18,882 nucleotides of DNA from XYA12-FULL-58-9 sp001798605 (GTDB lineage: Bacteria; Myxococcota; XYA12-FULL-58-9). The notes beneath the pieces are model-generated. The model was not told the origin of the DNA and did not search any database. It worked only from the letters and a program-made list of their open reading frames with translations. Where the stretch lies: contig DAINMX010000116.1 in assembly GCA_036736205.1 (NCBI GenBank), forward strand, positions 1 through 18,882, in the 5' to 3' direction. The translations under genes were made by a program, and so were the position numbers. Position 1 is the first letter of the stretch. Each line of letters opens with the position of its first letter. Positions 1-6,945 of the stretch are shown in pieces.

Positions 1-98
1 TTTGCGTCAGCGCAGATTTGGTGATTGAACAAAACGTTCAGAGAGTCCGTCGAACGGGGAGTCGACGAAATAGCCACCTGCTTCAAGGAGAACCTTTC

Positions 99-575
99 AT
101 GCGACATCTCAAATGGGCTTTGGTTGCTGCCGTCATTTTTGCTGTGCCGATGACCGCTAAGGCCGGATTCGTGATCGAAGGCTCCCTTGGTACCGGCTAT
201 GCCGTCACAGAGCCGACTGGCCGTATCCCCACCAGCATCATGATCGCCCCGGGATATGGCCTAGGAGAGATGTTGCGCCTCGAGCTCGGATTCAACTTTG
301 CGCTCGGTGATGTTGAAAATGGCGATTTCGACATGCAGTTGCGCCCGATGTTGGTGCTCGACCCTCCTTTATTTCCCATGTACCTGCGAGCGGTGATGGC
401 GGTCAGCAATCTCATCGCTGAAGGTGACACCCTGACAGCGTTTGGCGGTGCCGCCGGTGTGAGCTTCTCCCTCGGCGGCCTGGGCGTTTTCGCCGAGGCG
501 GGGGTCATCCCGTACTTCGCCGACGTCACCGTCTGGACCATCGAAGGCAGGCTGGGCGTCTACTACGCTATGTAA
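99..575 (+). CDS. Small exported protein, probable outer-membrane beta-barrel-like
   Basis: The 158-residue product starts at the ATG at 99 because AAGGAG lies at 85-90, 8 bases upstream; the frame stays open upstream to 18, but that extension lacks both a ribosome site and a signal peptide. Residues 1-22 form a classic Sec signal (basic MRHLK, hydrophobic core, AKA before G23). The mature part is rich in Gly and in alternating hydrophobic segments (FVIEGSLGTGYAV, LRLELGFNFAL, FAEAGVIPYFA, EGRLGVYYAM), as in short outer-membrane barrels. No catalytic motif is visible. I do not recognise a named family, and the barrel assignment is inference from composition. The gene is convergent with the phosphatase at 582, separated by only 6 bases with no terminator hairpin. 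Confidence 0.78.
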   Translation: MRHLKWALVAAVIFAVPMTAKAGFVIEGSLGTGYAVTEPTGRIPTSIMIAPGYGLGEMLRLELGFNFALGDVENGDFDMQLRPMLVLDPPLFPMYLRAVMAVSNLIAEGDTLTAFGGAAGVSFSLGGLGVFAEAGVIPYFADVTVWTIEGRLGVYYAM

Positions 576-581
576 CGCTGA

Positions 582-1373
582 TCATCCCCTGCGTTTTTCC
601 AAGATCACGTCGACCATTTCGGCAAAGCCGATTCCGCCCGACCCACCTGTCACGTATTGGGGAAGAGAGCCCATGCGATTCGCGAAGGGAAGGACATTGG
701 CCACCGCACAGGCGTGGGGGAAGAACTCAAACATCGGCTCGTCGTTGGGAGAATCGCCGCAGAAGCCATAACGGTCGCGATCCCCTCTAATGTCTATACC
801 CCAGAGGTTTTCCGCCAACAACTCGACCATGGTCAGCTTGTCATAGTCGCCATACCAACCGTTGACGTGAATACTGCTGATCTTGGCGTGTGCACCATGC
901 TCAACAAAAACCTCGCGGATTCTGTCGGCGGCGTCGAGGCCGAGATCCGGCGGCTCCTCACAGAAGTCGATCGCCAGGTCATATCGACGAAACGGTTGGT
1001 CCTTCGCCACTCGACTCCCCGGCACATCGGACAAGATCGCATCGCGCACAACCACGAGGCGCTTCTGGGCATCCCCCGTTGTAATGTCGGGATGCACCAG
1101 CTCATGACGGTGGCCATCTTCGAGCCACAGCGCAAAGGCGCCATTCTCGCCAACAACAGCGTCCACTGGCCACTGACGAACGATGAGATCACACCAGCCC
1201 GCCGGGCGGCCGGTGACCGGAACAACCCGCAGGCCGGCGGCATGCAGACGCCACAAAGCTGAGTAGGCTTCTGCCAACAAACGGCCGCCGTCCGTTAGAG
1301 TGCCATCGATATCCATAAATATGCCCGACAGATGGGCGGCCACGGACTTGGACATCTGAGAGATGGGTCGCAT
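582..1373 (-). CDS. HAD-IIB family phosphatase (sucrose/trehalose-phosphatase-like)
   Basis: The 263-residue predicted cytosolic phosphatase carries all four HAD motifs: DIDGT at residues 21-25 (nucleophile D21, acid D23), TGRP at 55-58, Lys179 in YDKLTM, and GDSPND at 206-211 binding Mg2+. The span between motifs II and III (about 60-178) has the size of a C2 cap, placing it in subclass IIB with sugar phosphatases such as sucrose-phosphate and mannosyl-phosphoglycerate phosphatase. The substrate cannot be told from sequence. I chose the ATG at 1373 because GAAGGG lies about 6 bases upstream; a TTG one codon earlier is possible. The gene is divergent from the TPR-like membrane protein and convergent with the small exported protein. 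The family call is firm and the substrate is open. Confidence 0.9.
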   Translation of the reverse strand: MRPISQMSKSVAAHLSGIFMDIDGTLTDGGRLLAEAYSALWRLHAAGLRVVPVTGRPAGWCDLIVRQWPVDAVVGENGAFALWLEDGHRHELVHPDITTGDAQKRLVVVRDAILSDVPGSRVAKDQPFRRYDLAIDFCEEPPDLGLDAADRIREVFVEHGAHAKISSIHVNGWYGDYDKLTMVELLAENLWGIDIRGDRDRYGFCGDSPNDEPMFEFFPHACAVANVLPFANRMGSLPQYVTGGSGGIGFAEMVDVILEKRRG

Positions 1374-1459
1374 CAATTACCCTTCAACAACACGTGTCAG
1401 CGGCAAAATCAACCCGCGTCCAATGATAGTATCCCACCGCCCCGTCCGTTTAGCAGTTC

Positions 1460-1488
1460 TTTACTTTGCGGCGGCCGATTGCTATGCA
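1460..1488 (+). promoter_or_regulatory. Weak candidate sigma70 promoter for the TPR-like membrane protein
   Basis: TTTACT (1460-1465) and TATGCA (1483-1488) are exactly 17 bases apart, with four and three matches to the consensus hexamers. They lie 41 bases upstream of the ATG at 1530. The match is weak and could be chance. Confidence 0.25.
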
Positions 1489-1529
1489 GGCGCCCCTTGG
1501 CTCGCCCCATCAGCGGAAAGGTGCAGCCC

Positions 1530-2270
1530 ATGCGCAACATTTTACTGTCTACTCTCATTGGTGTGGTTGTGTTTGCCGCGCTGTGGGGGCCTGGGTTTCT
1601 CCGCCTCGGCGAGTCCATCGTTCCCGGAGTTCTTGCACTGATCATCGCGTATTTCGTTTTGGCGCGGTGGGTCTTCAAGAAGGTCGAGAAGATCTTCACC
1701 GACGCCTCCAAATCCCTGCAGACGATGCCTCCCAAGTTTGACCTGGCCATCACGGGCATGGAGCAGGCCTATCCGTGGGCTGTCTGGCAGTTTGGGGTGC
1801 GCTCACAGGTCGATTCACAAATTGGCGTCATCTACTTTTTGCAGAAAGAGTTCAACAAGGCTCAACCGTACCTACAGCGTGCGCTGACCTTTGGGCATTG
1901 GATGTCCGTGGCGATGCTCGCCGTCATTCAATACAAAAAGAAGAGCCACGACGACATGCGCAAAACCCTGGAGATCGCCACCAAACGCGGCAAGAGCCAG
2001 TCGTTGGCTTGGTGTCTGCGCGCCTATCTCCTCAGCCAAGTCGGCGACAAAGACGGCGCGCAGAATGTCCTTGCGGAGGGCGTAAAAAAGACCAAGGACG
2101 ACCCCAAGGTCAAAGATGCGCTCCTTGCGGTGCAAAACAACCGCAAGATCAAAATGCGAGTCTTCAAGGAACAGTGGTTCCAATTCCACCTCGAACGCCC
2201 CCCGGCCCAGTATCAACAAGTCGCCCTTGGCGGCAGAGGCGCAAAGGCCGCACGCCGCGGCCGCTGGTAG
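1530..2270 (+). CDS. Inner-membrane protein with two TM helices and a TPR-like cytoplasmic domain
   Basis: The 246-residue product starts at the ATG at 1530, with AAAGG at 1517-1521, 8 bases upstream. Two hydrophobic helices at residues about 3-20 and 29-49 form a hairpin, followed by basic residues (RWVFKKVEK) that should lie in the cytoplasm. Residues about 70-200 are alpha-helical with TPR-like spacing: a segment around IGVIYFLQKEFNKAQPYLQR resembles a TPR pair (small residue, then A-x-x-Y/L at the second helix), as do 155-185. The tail is basic (GGRGAKAARRGRW). I do not recognise a named family. By analogy with membrane-anchored TPR proteins it may scaffold an inner-membrane complex, which is inference. 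The gene is monocistronic by layout, divergent from the HAD phosphatase and followed by a structured intergenic element. Confidence 0.82.
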   Translation: MRNILLSTLIGVVVFAALWGPGFLRLGESIVPGVLALIIAYFVLARWVFKKVEKIFTDASKSLQTMPPKFDLAITGMEQAYPWAVWQFGVRSQVDSQIGVIYFLQKEFNKAQPYLQRALTFGHWMSVAMLAVIQYKKKSHDDMRKTLEIATKRGKSQSLAWCLRAYLLSQVGDKDGAQNVLAEGVKKTKDDPKVKDALLAVQNNRKIKMRVFKEQWFQFHLERPPAQYQQVALGGRGAKAARRGRW

Positions 2271-2290
2271 GCACGGGCCTGGAGCCTGGT

Positions 2291-2450
2291 AGGAAACTAA
2301 CTTCGTGCCCCCGCTCGCTTCGCGGAGCAACAGGGCCGGCTCGGTTCCGCCTCCATCAACTCTCGTCGCAATTGAATGCATCACTTCGGCGGCTTCCGCC
2401 GGCCCTGTTGTCTCCACGAGCTCGCGTAAACACGCGACTCGTTTCTTCCT
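2291..2450. repeat. Structured imperfect palindrome in a convergent intergenic region (REP- or MITE-like)
   Basis: A perfect 13-base inverted repeat, CAACAGGGCCGGC at 2328-2340 and its complement at 2398-2410, encloses 57 bases. Local hairpins flank and interrupt it: 2313-2328 (GCTCGC..GCGGAGC, one bulge), 2387-2401 (CGGCGG-CTT-CCGCCG, perfect, competing with the right arm), and 2417-2441 (ten pairs with one bulge around CGCGT-AAAC-ACGCG). The outer edges also match as AGGAA/TTCCT at 2291-2295 and 2446-2450. It lies between two convergent genes, where it may end transcription from either side, but it lacks a clear T-run. No protein is encoded in it. Copy number elsewhere is unknown. Confidence 0.6.
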
Positions 2451-2489
2451 CTGATTGATCCGGCCGCCACCGGCCCAGTGCGGGTACCG

Positions 2490-3143
2490 TTACTTAGGGA
2501 CTGCCTTGAGGACGGCTTTGCCGTCTTTGATAACCACCTTGAACTCGACCCGCTCGCACTTGTAGCGCTCTTTGATGGCTGTAACCTGTTTGCGAATCGT
2601 GTTTGCCAAGGCGTCGATTGGCACCGGACGCGCATCCCCCACCTGCCGTCGGGCTTCTTCGTAGGCGGCGTGTAACTGATGAAGTGAGGCGGGGTACGCT
2701 TGTGCCGTGTTGGGCTTGACTGCTTGGCCCGGCTGCCCTGAAGCGACCTGGGCTGAGGCTGGTTCTGCACTTGGCGCTGACCTTGGTTGTTCCCCCAGCC
2801 CTTTTACTACTGCATCCACTGATGCCGTGGTCTCCTGCTGCCCTCGTGTTTGTCGGAGATGCATGAGAAAGATGTCGCGTTTGTAGGTGCCTTCTTCGAT
2901 CTGGCGAGTGATACGGTCCCAATAGGCTTCGTGAGTTATGAGACTCGTTTGCAGGCTCTGCACCCGAAATCGTCTCGCGGTATTGTTGCCCTGGTGGGTG
3001 AGCAAATGCCGCATCGTCTTTTTGACATGCTCGCGTTCCTTGAGGGGGGCGATGCGCTCGATTCCGGCGAAGTATTTGTCGTACCCGGTCTTGAGCTTTC
3101 TGATCGCCTCAGTGATTTGCTCGAGGTCGTCATTGGGGCTCAT
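2490..3143 (-). CDS. MXAN_5187-like protein, translationally coupled to dacB
   Basis: The 217-residue protein has no signal peptide or TM helix. The start at 3143 is fixed by the ATGA overlap with the dacB stop (3140-3143) and by GGAAAGG about 10 bases upstream. Residues 1-100 are helical and charged, with NTARRFR (54-60) and IEEGTYKRD (82-90). A low-complexity Ala/Gln/Ser/Pro linker spans about 105-150. A C-terminal domain (about 152-217) begins LHQLHAAYEEARRQ and ends in a basic segment, EFKVVIKDGKAVLKAVP. I recall this two-part pattern from deltaproteobacterial proteins named after MXAN_5187 of Myxococcus, of unknown function; this is from memory and unverified. Coupling to a periplasmic PBP4 suggests a role tied to cell-wall remodelling, although this protein looks cytosolic. 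Confidence 0.75.
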   Translation of the reverse strand: MSPNDDLEQITEAIRKLKTGYDKYFAGIERIAPLKEREHVKKTMRHLLTHQGNNTARRFRVQSLQTSLITHEAYWDRITRQIEEGTYKRDIFLMHLRQTRGQQETTASVDAVVKGLGEQPRSAPSAEPASAQVASGQPGQAVKPNTAQAYPASLHQLHAAYEEARRQVGDARPVPIDALANTIRKQVTAIKERYKCERVEFKVVIKDGKAVLKAVPK

Positions 3144-4687
3144 GGTGCGCTGGCCTTTCCACTCTCGACTGAGTGCCGGCCCACACCGACATCCTGCGTC
3201 GGGTGCCCGGGCAAAGAGCCGAGTGTCTTGACTCCGTCGGGGCTCTCGGTGAGAGGCGGTGGCATGGTGAAGTCGAGTGAGGCGAGAGTCTTTCCGAGAT
3301 CGTCCTGCACACGCCACACATCCTGAATGTCGACTTTGTAGTCGTTGACGAGAATTGAGAAGGCCAAGTTCTCACCACTCTTGCAGACGACGTAGCCGGA
3401 CAGAGCGCTCGCAGTGGAGAGAGTACCTGTCTTGGCACGTAGCATCTGTTCCGCGTCGGATTCGCGCATTCGTTCTGACAACGTACCGGCACCCCCGGCG
3501 ACCGCAAGGGAGCTCAGGAACTCTGGCCAGGTGTGTGGATCGCGACGCATGTGGGCGAGGACCATCACCAACTGACGGGGACTCATGCGGTTGACATCGT
3601 GCAATCCACTGGCGTTGCCGATCATATAGGTGCCACGTTCGATGCCAACCTCGTCTTCGAGGAAGCTCTCGATCGCCTGCTTCCCTTTTTCCCAGCTTCC
3701 CGGAGAACTGATCACGACCGCACCGAGAGTGCGCGCCACTTGATCGGCCATGAAGTTGTTGGAGTGTTTGTTGACCCGCAGCAGAATCTCGGCGAGACGG
3801 GGCGAGCCCATGGCAACCAAACGCTCAGCCTCGGCTGGCACATTTCCCTCGATGACCCGACCCTTGACAGCAACGCCGCCCCCCGTGAGGAGACTCTTGA
3901 AAACCTCCCCCGTGAAGATCGGTGGGTTGTCGACCCGTCGCCAGTAACCTCGGCCTGGGTCGTTGGCTGAGATGTGCCCCGACACCTTCACCACTGATCG
4001 AGCCCCGAGCGGCTCAATATCCACCTTCAGACGAGTTCTGCCACGCGTAACTGTGGTCGCGGTGTTTTCAATTGCCACATATTTCGACTCGGGCTCAACG
4101 AGCACCCTTGCTGCTTCGCCATTGGGGTGCGGCAAGACATGGATCAGGACCGCATTGAATCCGAGCGACACGGCACCGGATTTCGCCATGTAGGCATTGG
4201 CCGTCCTGTCCTGTTCCCATCCATTGGCCATGTTGGGACCGGAAAAGTAGGAGCTGTCGACGACGATATTGCCCTTGATTGCCTTTACCCCAAGGTACCG
4301 CACGCGGTTGGCGAGATTCCAAAGACGCTCCGGCAATAGCCACGGGTCGCCGTACCCCTTGATATACAGGTCCCCGCGGATCACACCCTGGGGATCGGCC
4401 TTGCCGTAAAGCTCTGTCTTGAAATGATAGTCGGGACCGAGATAGTGCAGCGCCGCGGCAGTGGTGACAATCTTCATGTTCGACGCGGGCACCAAGACGT
4501 CATCGGCGCGCAGTGCGAACAGCTCCTTGTCGTCGTCCAGTCGAACCACGAGAACTCCGACCTTCGCTTCTGCCACGGCCGGGTTCCCCAGGATTTCGAC
4601 GATGTGCTCGCCGAGAGACTCGAGCACGAAATCCTCCCGAGGAGATTGCGTCGTCACGAGCAACAGGATCGCCAATGCCATCGTCAT
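3140..4687 (-). CDS. dacB: D-alanyl-D-alanine carboxypeptidase/endopeptidase, PBP4 (DacB) family S13
   Basis: This 515-residue periplasmic penicillin-binding protein removes the terminal D-Ala of murein stem peptides and/or cuts 4-3 cross-links. The S13 triad is complete: S69-N-M-K72 (nucleophile Ser69, base Lys72), S309-N-N311, and K419-T-G421. The large insertion between the first two motifs (about 85-300) is typical of PBP4 and distinguishes it from DacA-type enzymes. The N-terminus is a short hydrophobic stretch (MALAILLLVTTQ) without the usual basic n-region; an in-frame stop 9 bases upstream means no longer form exists, so the start is the ATG at 4687 or the one at 4681. After the fold a tail of about 40 residues (475-515) is Pro/Gly/Ser-rich and looks disordered. 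The gene is divergent from the Ser/Thr kinase and overlaps the next gene by 4 bases. Confidence 0.95.
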   Translation of the reverse strand: MTMALAILLLVTTQSPREDFVLESLGEHIVEILGNPAVAEAKVGVLVVRLDDDKELFALRADDVLVPASNMKIVTTAAALHYLGPDYHFKTELYGKADPQGVIRGDLYIKGYGDPWLLPERLWNLANRVRYLGVKAIKGNIVVDSSYFSGPNMANGWEQDRTANAYMAKSGAVSLGFNAVLIHVLPHPNGEAARVLVEPESKYVAIENTATTVTRGRTRLKVDIEPLGARSVVKVSGHISANDPGRGYWRRVDNPPIFTGEVFKSLLTGGGVAVKGRVIEGNVPAEAERLVAMGSPRLAEILLRVNKHSNNFMADQVARTLGAVVISSPGSWEKGKQAIESFLEDEVGIERGTYMIGNASGLHDVNRMSPRQLVMVLAHMRRDPHTWPEFLSSLAVAGGAGTLSERMRESDAEQMLRAKTGTLSTASALSGYVVCKSGENLAFSILVNDYKVDIQDVWRVQDDLGKTLASLDFTMPPPLTESPDGVKTLGSLPGHPTQDVGVGRHSVESGKASAP

Positions 4688-4870
4688 CGGCGCTCATGGT
4701 ACACGACTCGGTTGGGCCGGAGCAAAAAGCAAAGCCAGTTTTTCGAATGAGCCCCAGGGTCTCAATGATCCGGGCCGCCTTGCATTTGGTCGCTCGCCGA
4801 TCTTTGCTGCAGCCATGCCACGGTCTCCATCGTCCACGACATCCTTCCCGTGCAGGATCGACCGGCAGTC

Positions 4871-6094
4871 ATGAATCCTCGCCACTTGCTTTCAGGAAGC
4901 CAGCTCGGCCGTTTCGTCGTCGATTCAACCTTGGGGCGTGGCGCTCTTGCAACGGTCTATCGCGCCCAGGACAGCGCGACGGGAGCAACTGTCGCCCTCA
5001 AGGTCCTGCACGACGCCAAGGCGGCCTCAGACGACGCGGTCGAGCGCCTGCGCCGCGAGGTTGACCTCGCCCGCCGTGTCGATCATCCGAATGTCTGCAG
5101 GCTCTTCGAGCTACACCAAGAGGGGAGCCTGGTTTTTCTGTCCATGCAACTCATTTTGGGTCGCTCGCTCGAAGACATCATCGAGGTCGACGGCAAGCTC
5201 GACCCCGCTCGTGCCGTTCACATCCTGCGAGCCGTTTGCCGAGGTCTAGAAGCGGCGCACCAGCTCGGCATACTTCACCGCGACCTCAAGCCGGGAAACA
5301 TCCAGTTGCGTCCAGACGGGGTGCCAGCCATCCTCGACTTTGGCTACGCCACAGGTCCTGGCGTGAAGAGGGTTACCCAAACCGGCGTCTGGGTCGGCAC
5401 GCTCCAATATGTGGCACCCGAGATTCTCAAGAACCGCCCCGCCTCTCGCGGCTCTGACATCTATTCCCTGGGCGTGACCCTCTATCGATGTTTGAGCGCG
5501 GCATACCCGTATTCTGGAGTCACCTTCGGTGAGGTCGCTAGCGCAATACTGTTTAGGGAGGTCACGCCTCTGTGCGATCACGTACGGCTTCCCTCCGGAC
5601 TCGAAGAAGTTGTTCTCAAAGCCATCGAGCGGAATCCAGAGGATCGCTACTCCGACGTCACACAGTTCTTCGCAGCCCTCGAACCATTCGCGCAGGAAAC
5701 CTTCCTCGTGGGGTCGATGACACTGGAGGAGCTACGCGCCAAGTTGCTCGCCGAGCTCGAGGGGATTCGCAAAGAGCGAGGCATCATCACCGGTGACAAC
5801 GCAACACTCGACAGTCTGGAACGCACCGCACAACTCGAGCTCAGCCGCGGTGCCGTCAAAGACTGCGTGCGCTGCCTCGAGCTCGCGAGAGAGGAGCTGA
5901 ACAAGATAGAGATCGATCGCACCTTCGTCGCCGCTAAAATGCAACGACTGCACATGATGGTCGGAGAGCGCGTCGCGCAGGCGAACCCTGAGATTCGGGC
6001 AAGGTCGGTTGAGATGACGGAGGCGTTTGCCAAAAAAGATTTTGCGGCGGTCAACAGCGTTCTCAACCGTGCCTTCGCAGAACTTGGCAAGTGA
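4871..6094 (+). CDS. Soluble Hanks-type serine/threonine protein kinase
   Basis: The 407-residue kinase is predicted to be active: LGRGALA loop (G22, G24; the third Gly is Ala27), VALK with Lys44, helix-C Glu63, HRDLKPGN at 136-143 (catalytic D138), DFG at 156-158, activation-segment Thr residues at 169, 171 and 177, and APE at 182-184. The catalytic domain ends near residue 275. The remaining ~130 residues are charged and helical (LEELRAKLLAELEGIRKERG and onward), without a TM segment, PASTA repeats or a sensor domain I recognise, so the protein should be cytosolic. The ATG at 4871 is preferred over the in-frame GTG at 4850 because the domain begins soon after and only the ATG has a purine stretch (AGGA) upstream, 13 bases away and weak. 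It is divergent from dacB; 4688-4870 shows no strong promoter. Confidence 0.93.
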   Translation: MNPRHLLSGSQLGRFVVDSTLGRGALATVYRAQDSATGATVALKVLHDAKAASDDAVERLRREVDLARRVDHPNVCRLFELHQEGSLVFLSMQLILGRSLEDIIEVDGKLDPARAVHILRAVCRGLEAAHQLGILHRDLKPGNIQLRPDGVPAILDFGYATGPGVKRVTQTGVWVGTLQYVAPEILKNRPASRGSDIYSLGVTLYRCLSAAYPYSGVTFGEVASAILFREVTPLCDHVRLPSGLEEVVLKAIERNPEDRYSDVTQFFAALEPFAQETFLVGSMTLEELRAKLLAELEGIRKERGIITGDNATLDSLERTAQLELSRGAVKDCVRCLELAREELNKIEIDRTFVAAKMQRLHMMVGERVAQANPEIRARSVEMTEAFAKKDFAAVNSVLNRAFAELGK

Positions 6095-6135
6095 GAACCG
6101 CCCCAGTTGCTGCGGTCACGCAAATGACGGCCAGA

Positions 6136-6945
6136 TTATGCCCGAGCGGCCTCACTGGAAGTTGGCCGCGGCCTTGGCGTCGTCACGCCAAAGAAAAACT
6201 TGTCAGCATTCTCCAGAGCGTTCTCCATGGCTTCCGCGACAAAAGAACGGAAATCACGCTCAGCCCCGCGCAGCGCCTCGTAGTAACGCTGCCTGTCGGA
6301 GGAATGGATGACGACTGGCAAGTATCCGCTTCGCATGAGCACGAAGTTGGAAAGCAAACGCCCCAGCATGCCGCTATAGTTTGAGAACGGAAACACACGC
6401 ATGAAGCGGTGATGTACGTTGGCGGCGTGCTCTATTGGATGAATATCCCCTTCGGGCCGGGCCTTGACATAGTCCAACACCTTGACCAGGCCCGCCTGAA
6501 TCTTCGAGGGTTGGGCAATCTCGTGAAAGTAGGTGCGGTGAATGGGTATGTCCTTGCGATAGACGCCGACTTCGTCGGGGTCATTGACGAGGCGACCGTG
6601 CAATTCCTTGATGAAGCTCACGGTGACATTGAACCGCTTCACCTCAGCTTTTTCCCGCATCAAGTCGACACAATACTTTTGGTTCTTGATGTCCTGATAG
6701 GTCGGGAGCAAACTCACATCCGAGATGATCTTGTTATCGACGGCGCTCTTGATTTCGGGATAGGTGAGTACCACACCCTCCAAACCGTTCTCGTGGTAAA
6801 TGAGCGAGATGTCGCACATCTCCTGAAATGCTCCCCAACCTTCGGAAGTCGTGAGAAATCGCTTCTTCAGCTCATCGGTGCGTTCATCGATTTCCAAAAA
6901 CCGCTGCCGCATCGCGCCTTCTTGGTCAAAAAGACCCCAATCCAT
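6136..6945 (-). CDS. Fic-fold protein with degenerate active site (probable pseudo-AMP-transferase)
   Basis: The 269-residue product has a Fic core at about 105-245, but the signature HPFxDGNGRxxR reads FPFSNYSGMLGR (185-196): catalytic His is Phe185, metal-binding Asp is Asn189, and the phosphate-loop Gly, Asn and Arg are Tyr190, Ser191 and Met193. The scaffold is intact: ANVHHRF ahead of the motif, LGRLLSNFVLMRSGYLPVVI after it, YYEALRGAERDF downstream and GVYRK (127-131) upstream. Residues 51-65 (HENGLEGVVLTYPEI) resemble the inhibitory helix (S/T)xxxE(G/N), with Glu52 in place of Ser/Thr. Loss of nucleotidyl transfer is expected from family knowledge; binding or scaffolding may remain. 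GAGGA about 8 bases upstream supports the start at 6945. GC looks lower than in the neighbours, so acquisition by transfer is possible. Confidence 0.88.
   Translation of the reverse strand: MDWGLFDQEGAMRQRFLEIDERTDELKKRFLTTSEGWGAFQEMCDISLIYHENGLEGVVLTYPEIKSAVDNKIISDVSLLPTYQDIKNQKYCVDLMREKAEVKRFNVTVSFIKELHGRLVNDPDEVGVYRKDIPIHRTYFHEIAQPSKIQAGLVKVLDYVKARPEGDIHPIEHAANVHHRFMRVFPFSNYSGMLGRLLSNFVLMRSGYLPVVIHSSDRQRYYEALRGAERDFRSFVAEAMENALENADKFFFGVTTPRPRPTSSEAARA

Noticed and set aside
48..67. Inverted repeat CGTCGA/TCGACG upstream of the first gene as an operator
   Set aside because: Six pairs is within chance for this composition, and no promoter is placed to use it.
657..1262. 201-codon rightward frame opposite the HAD phosphatase
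   Set aside because: It lies wholly inside a gene with all four HAD motifs, has no recognisable domain and no ribosome site; it is an antisense shadow.
1775..2458. 227-codon rightward frame overlapping the TPR-like gene and the palindrome
   Set aside because: It is out of frame with a better-supported gene, has an Arg/Pro-rich low-quality sequence, and runs through the hairpin element.
2850..3326. 158-codon rightward frame opposite the MXAN_5187-like gene
   Set aside because: The opposite strand has an ATGA-coupled gene with conserved motifs; this frame has none.
6097..6116. Hairpin ACCGC/GCGGT between the kinase and Fic-fold genes as a terminator
   Set aside because: Only five pairs with a ten-base loop and no T-run in either direction.
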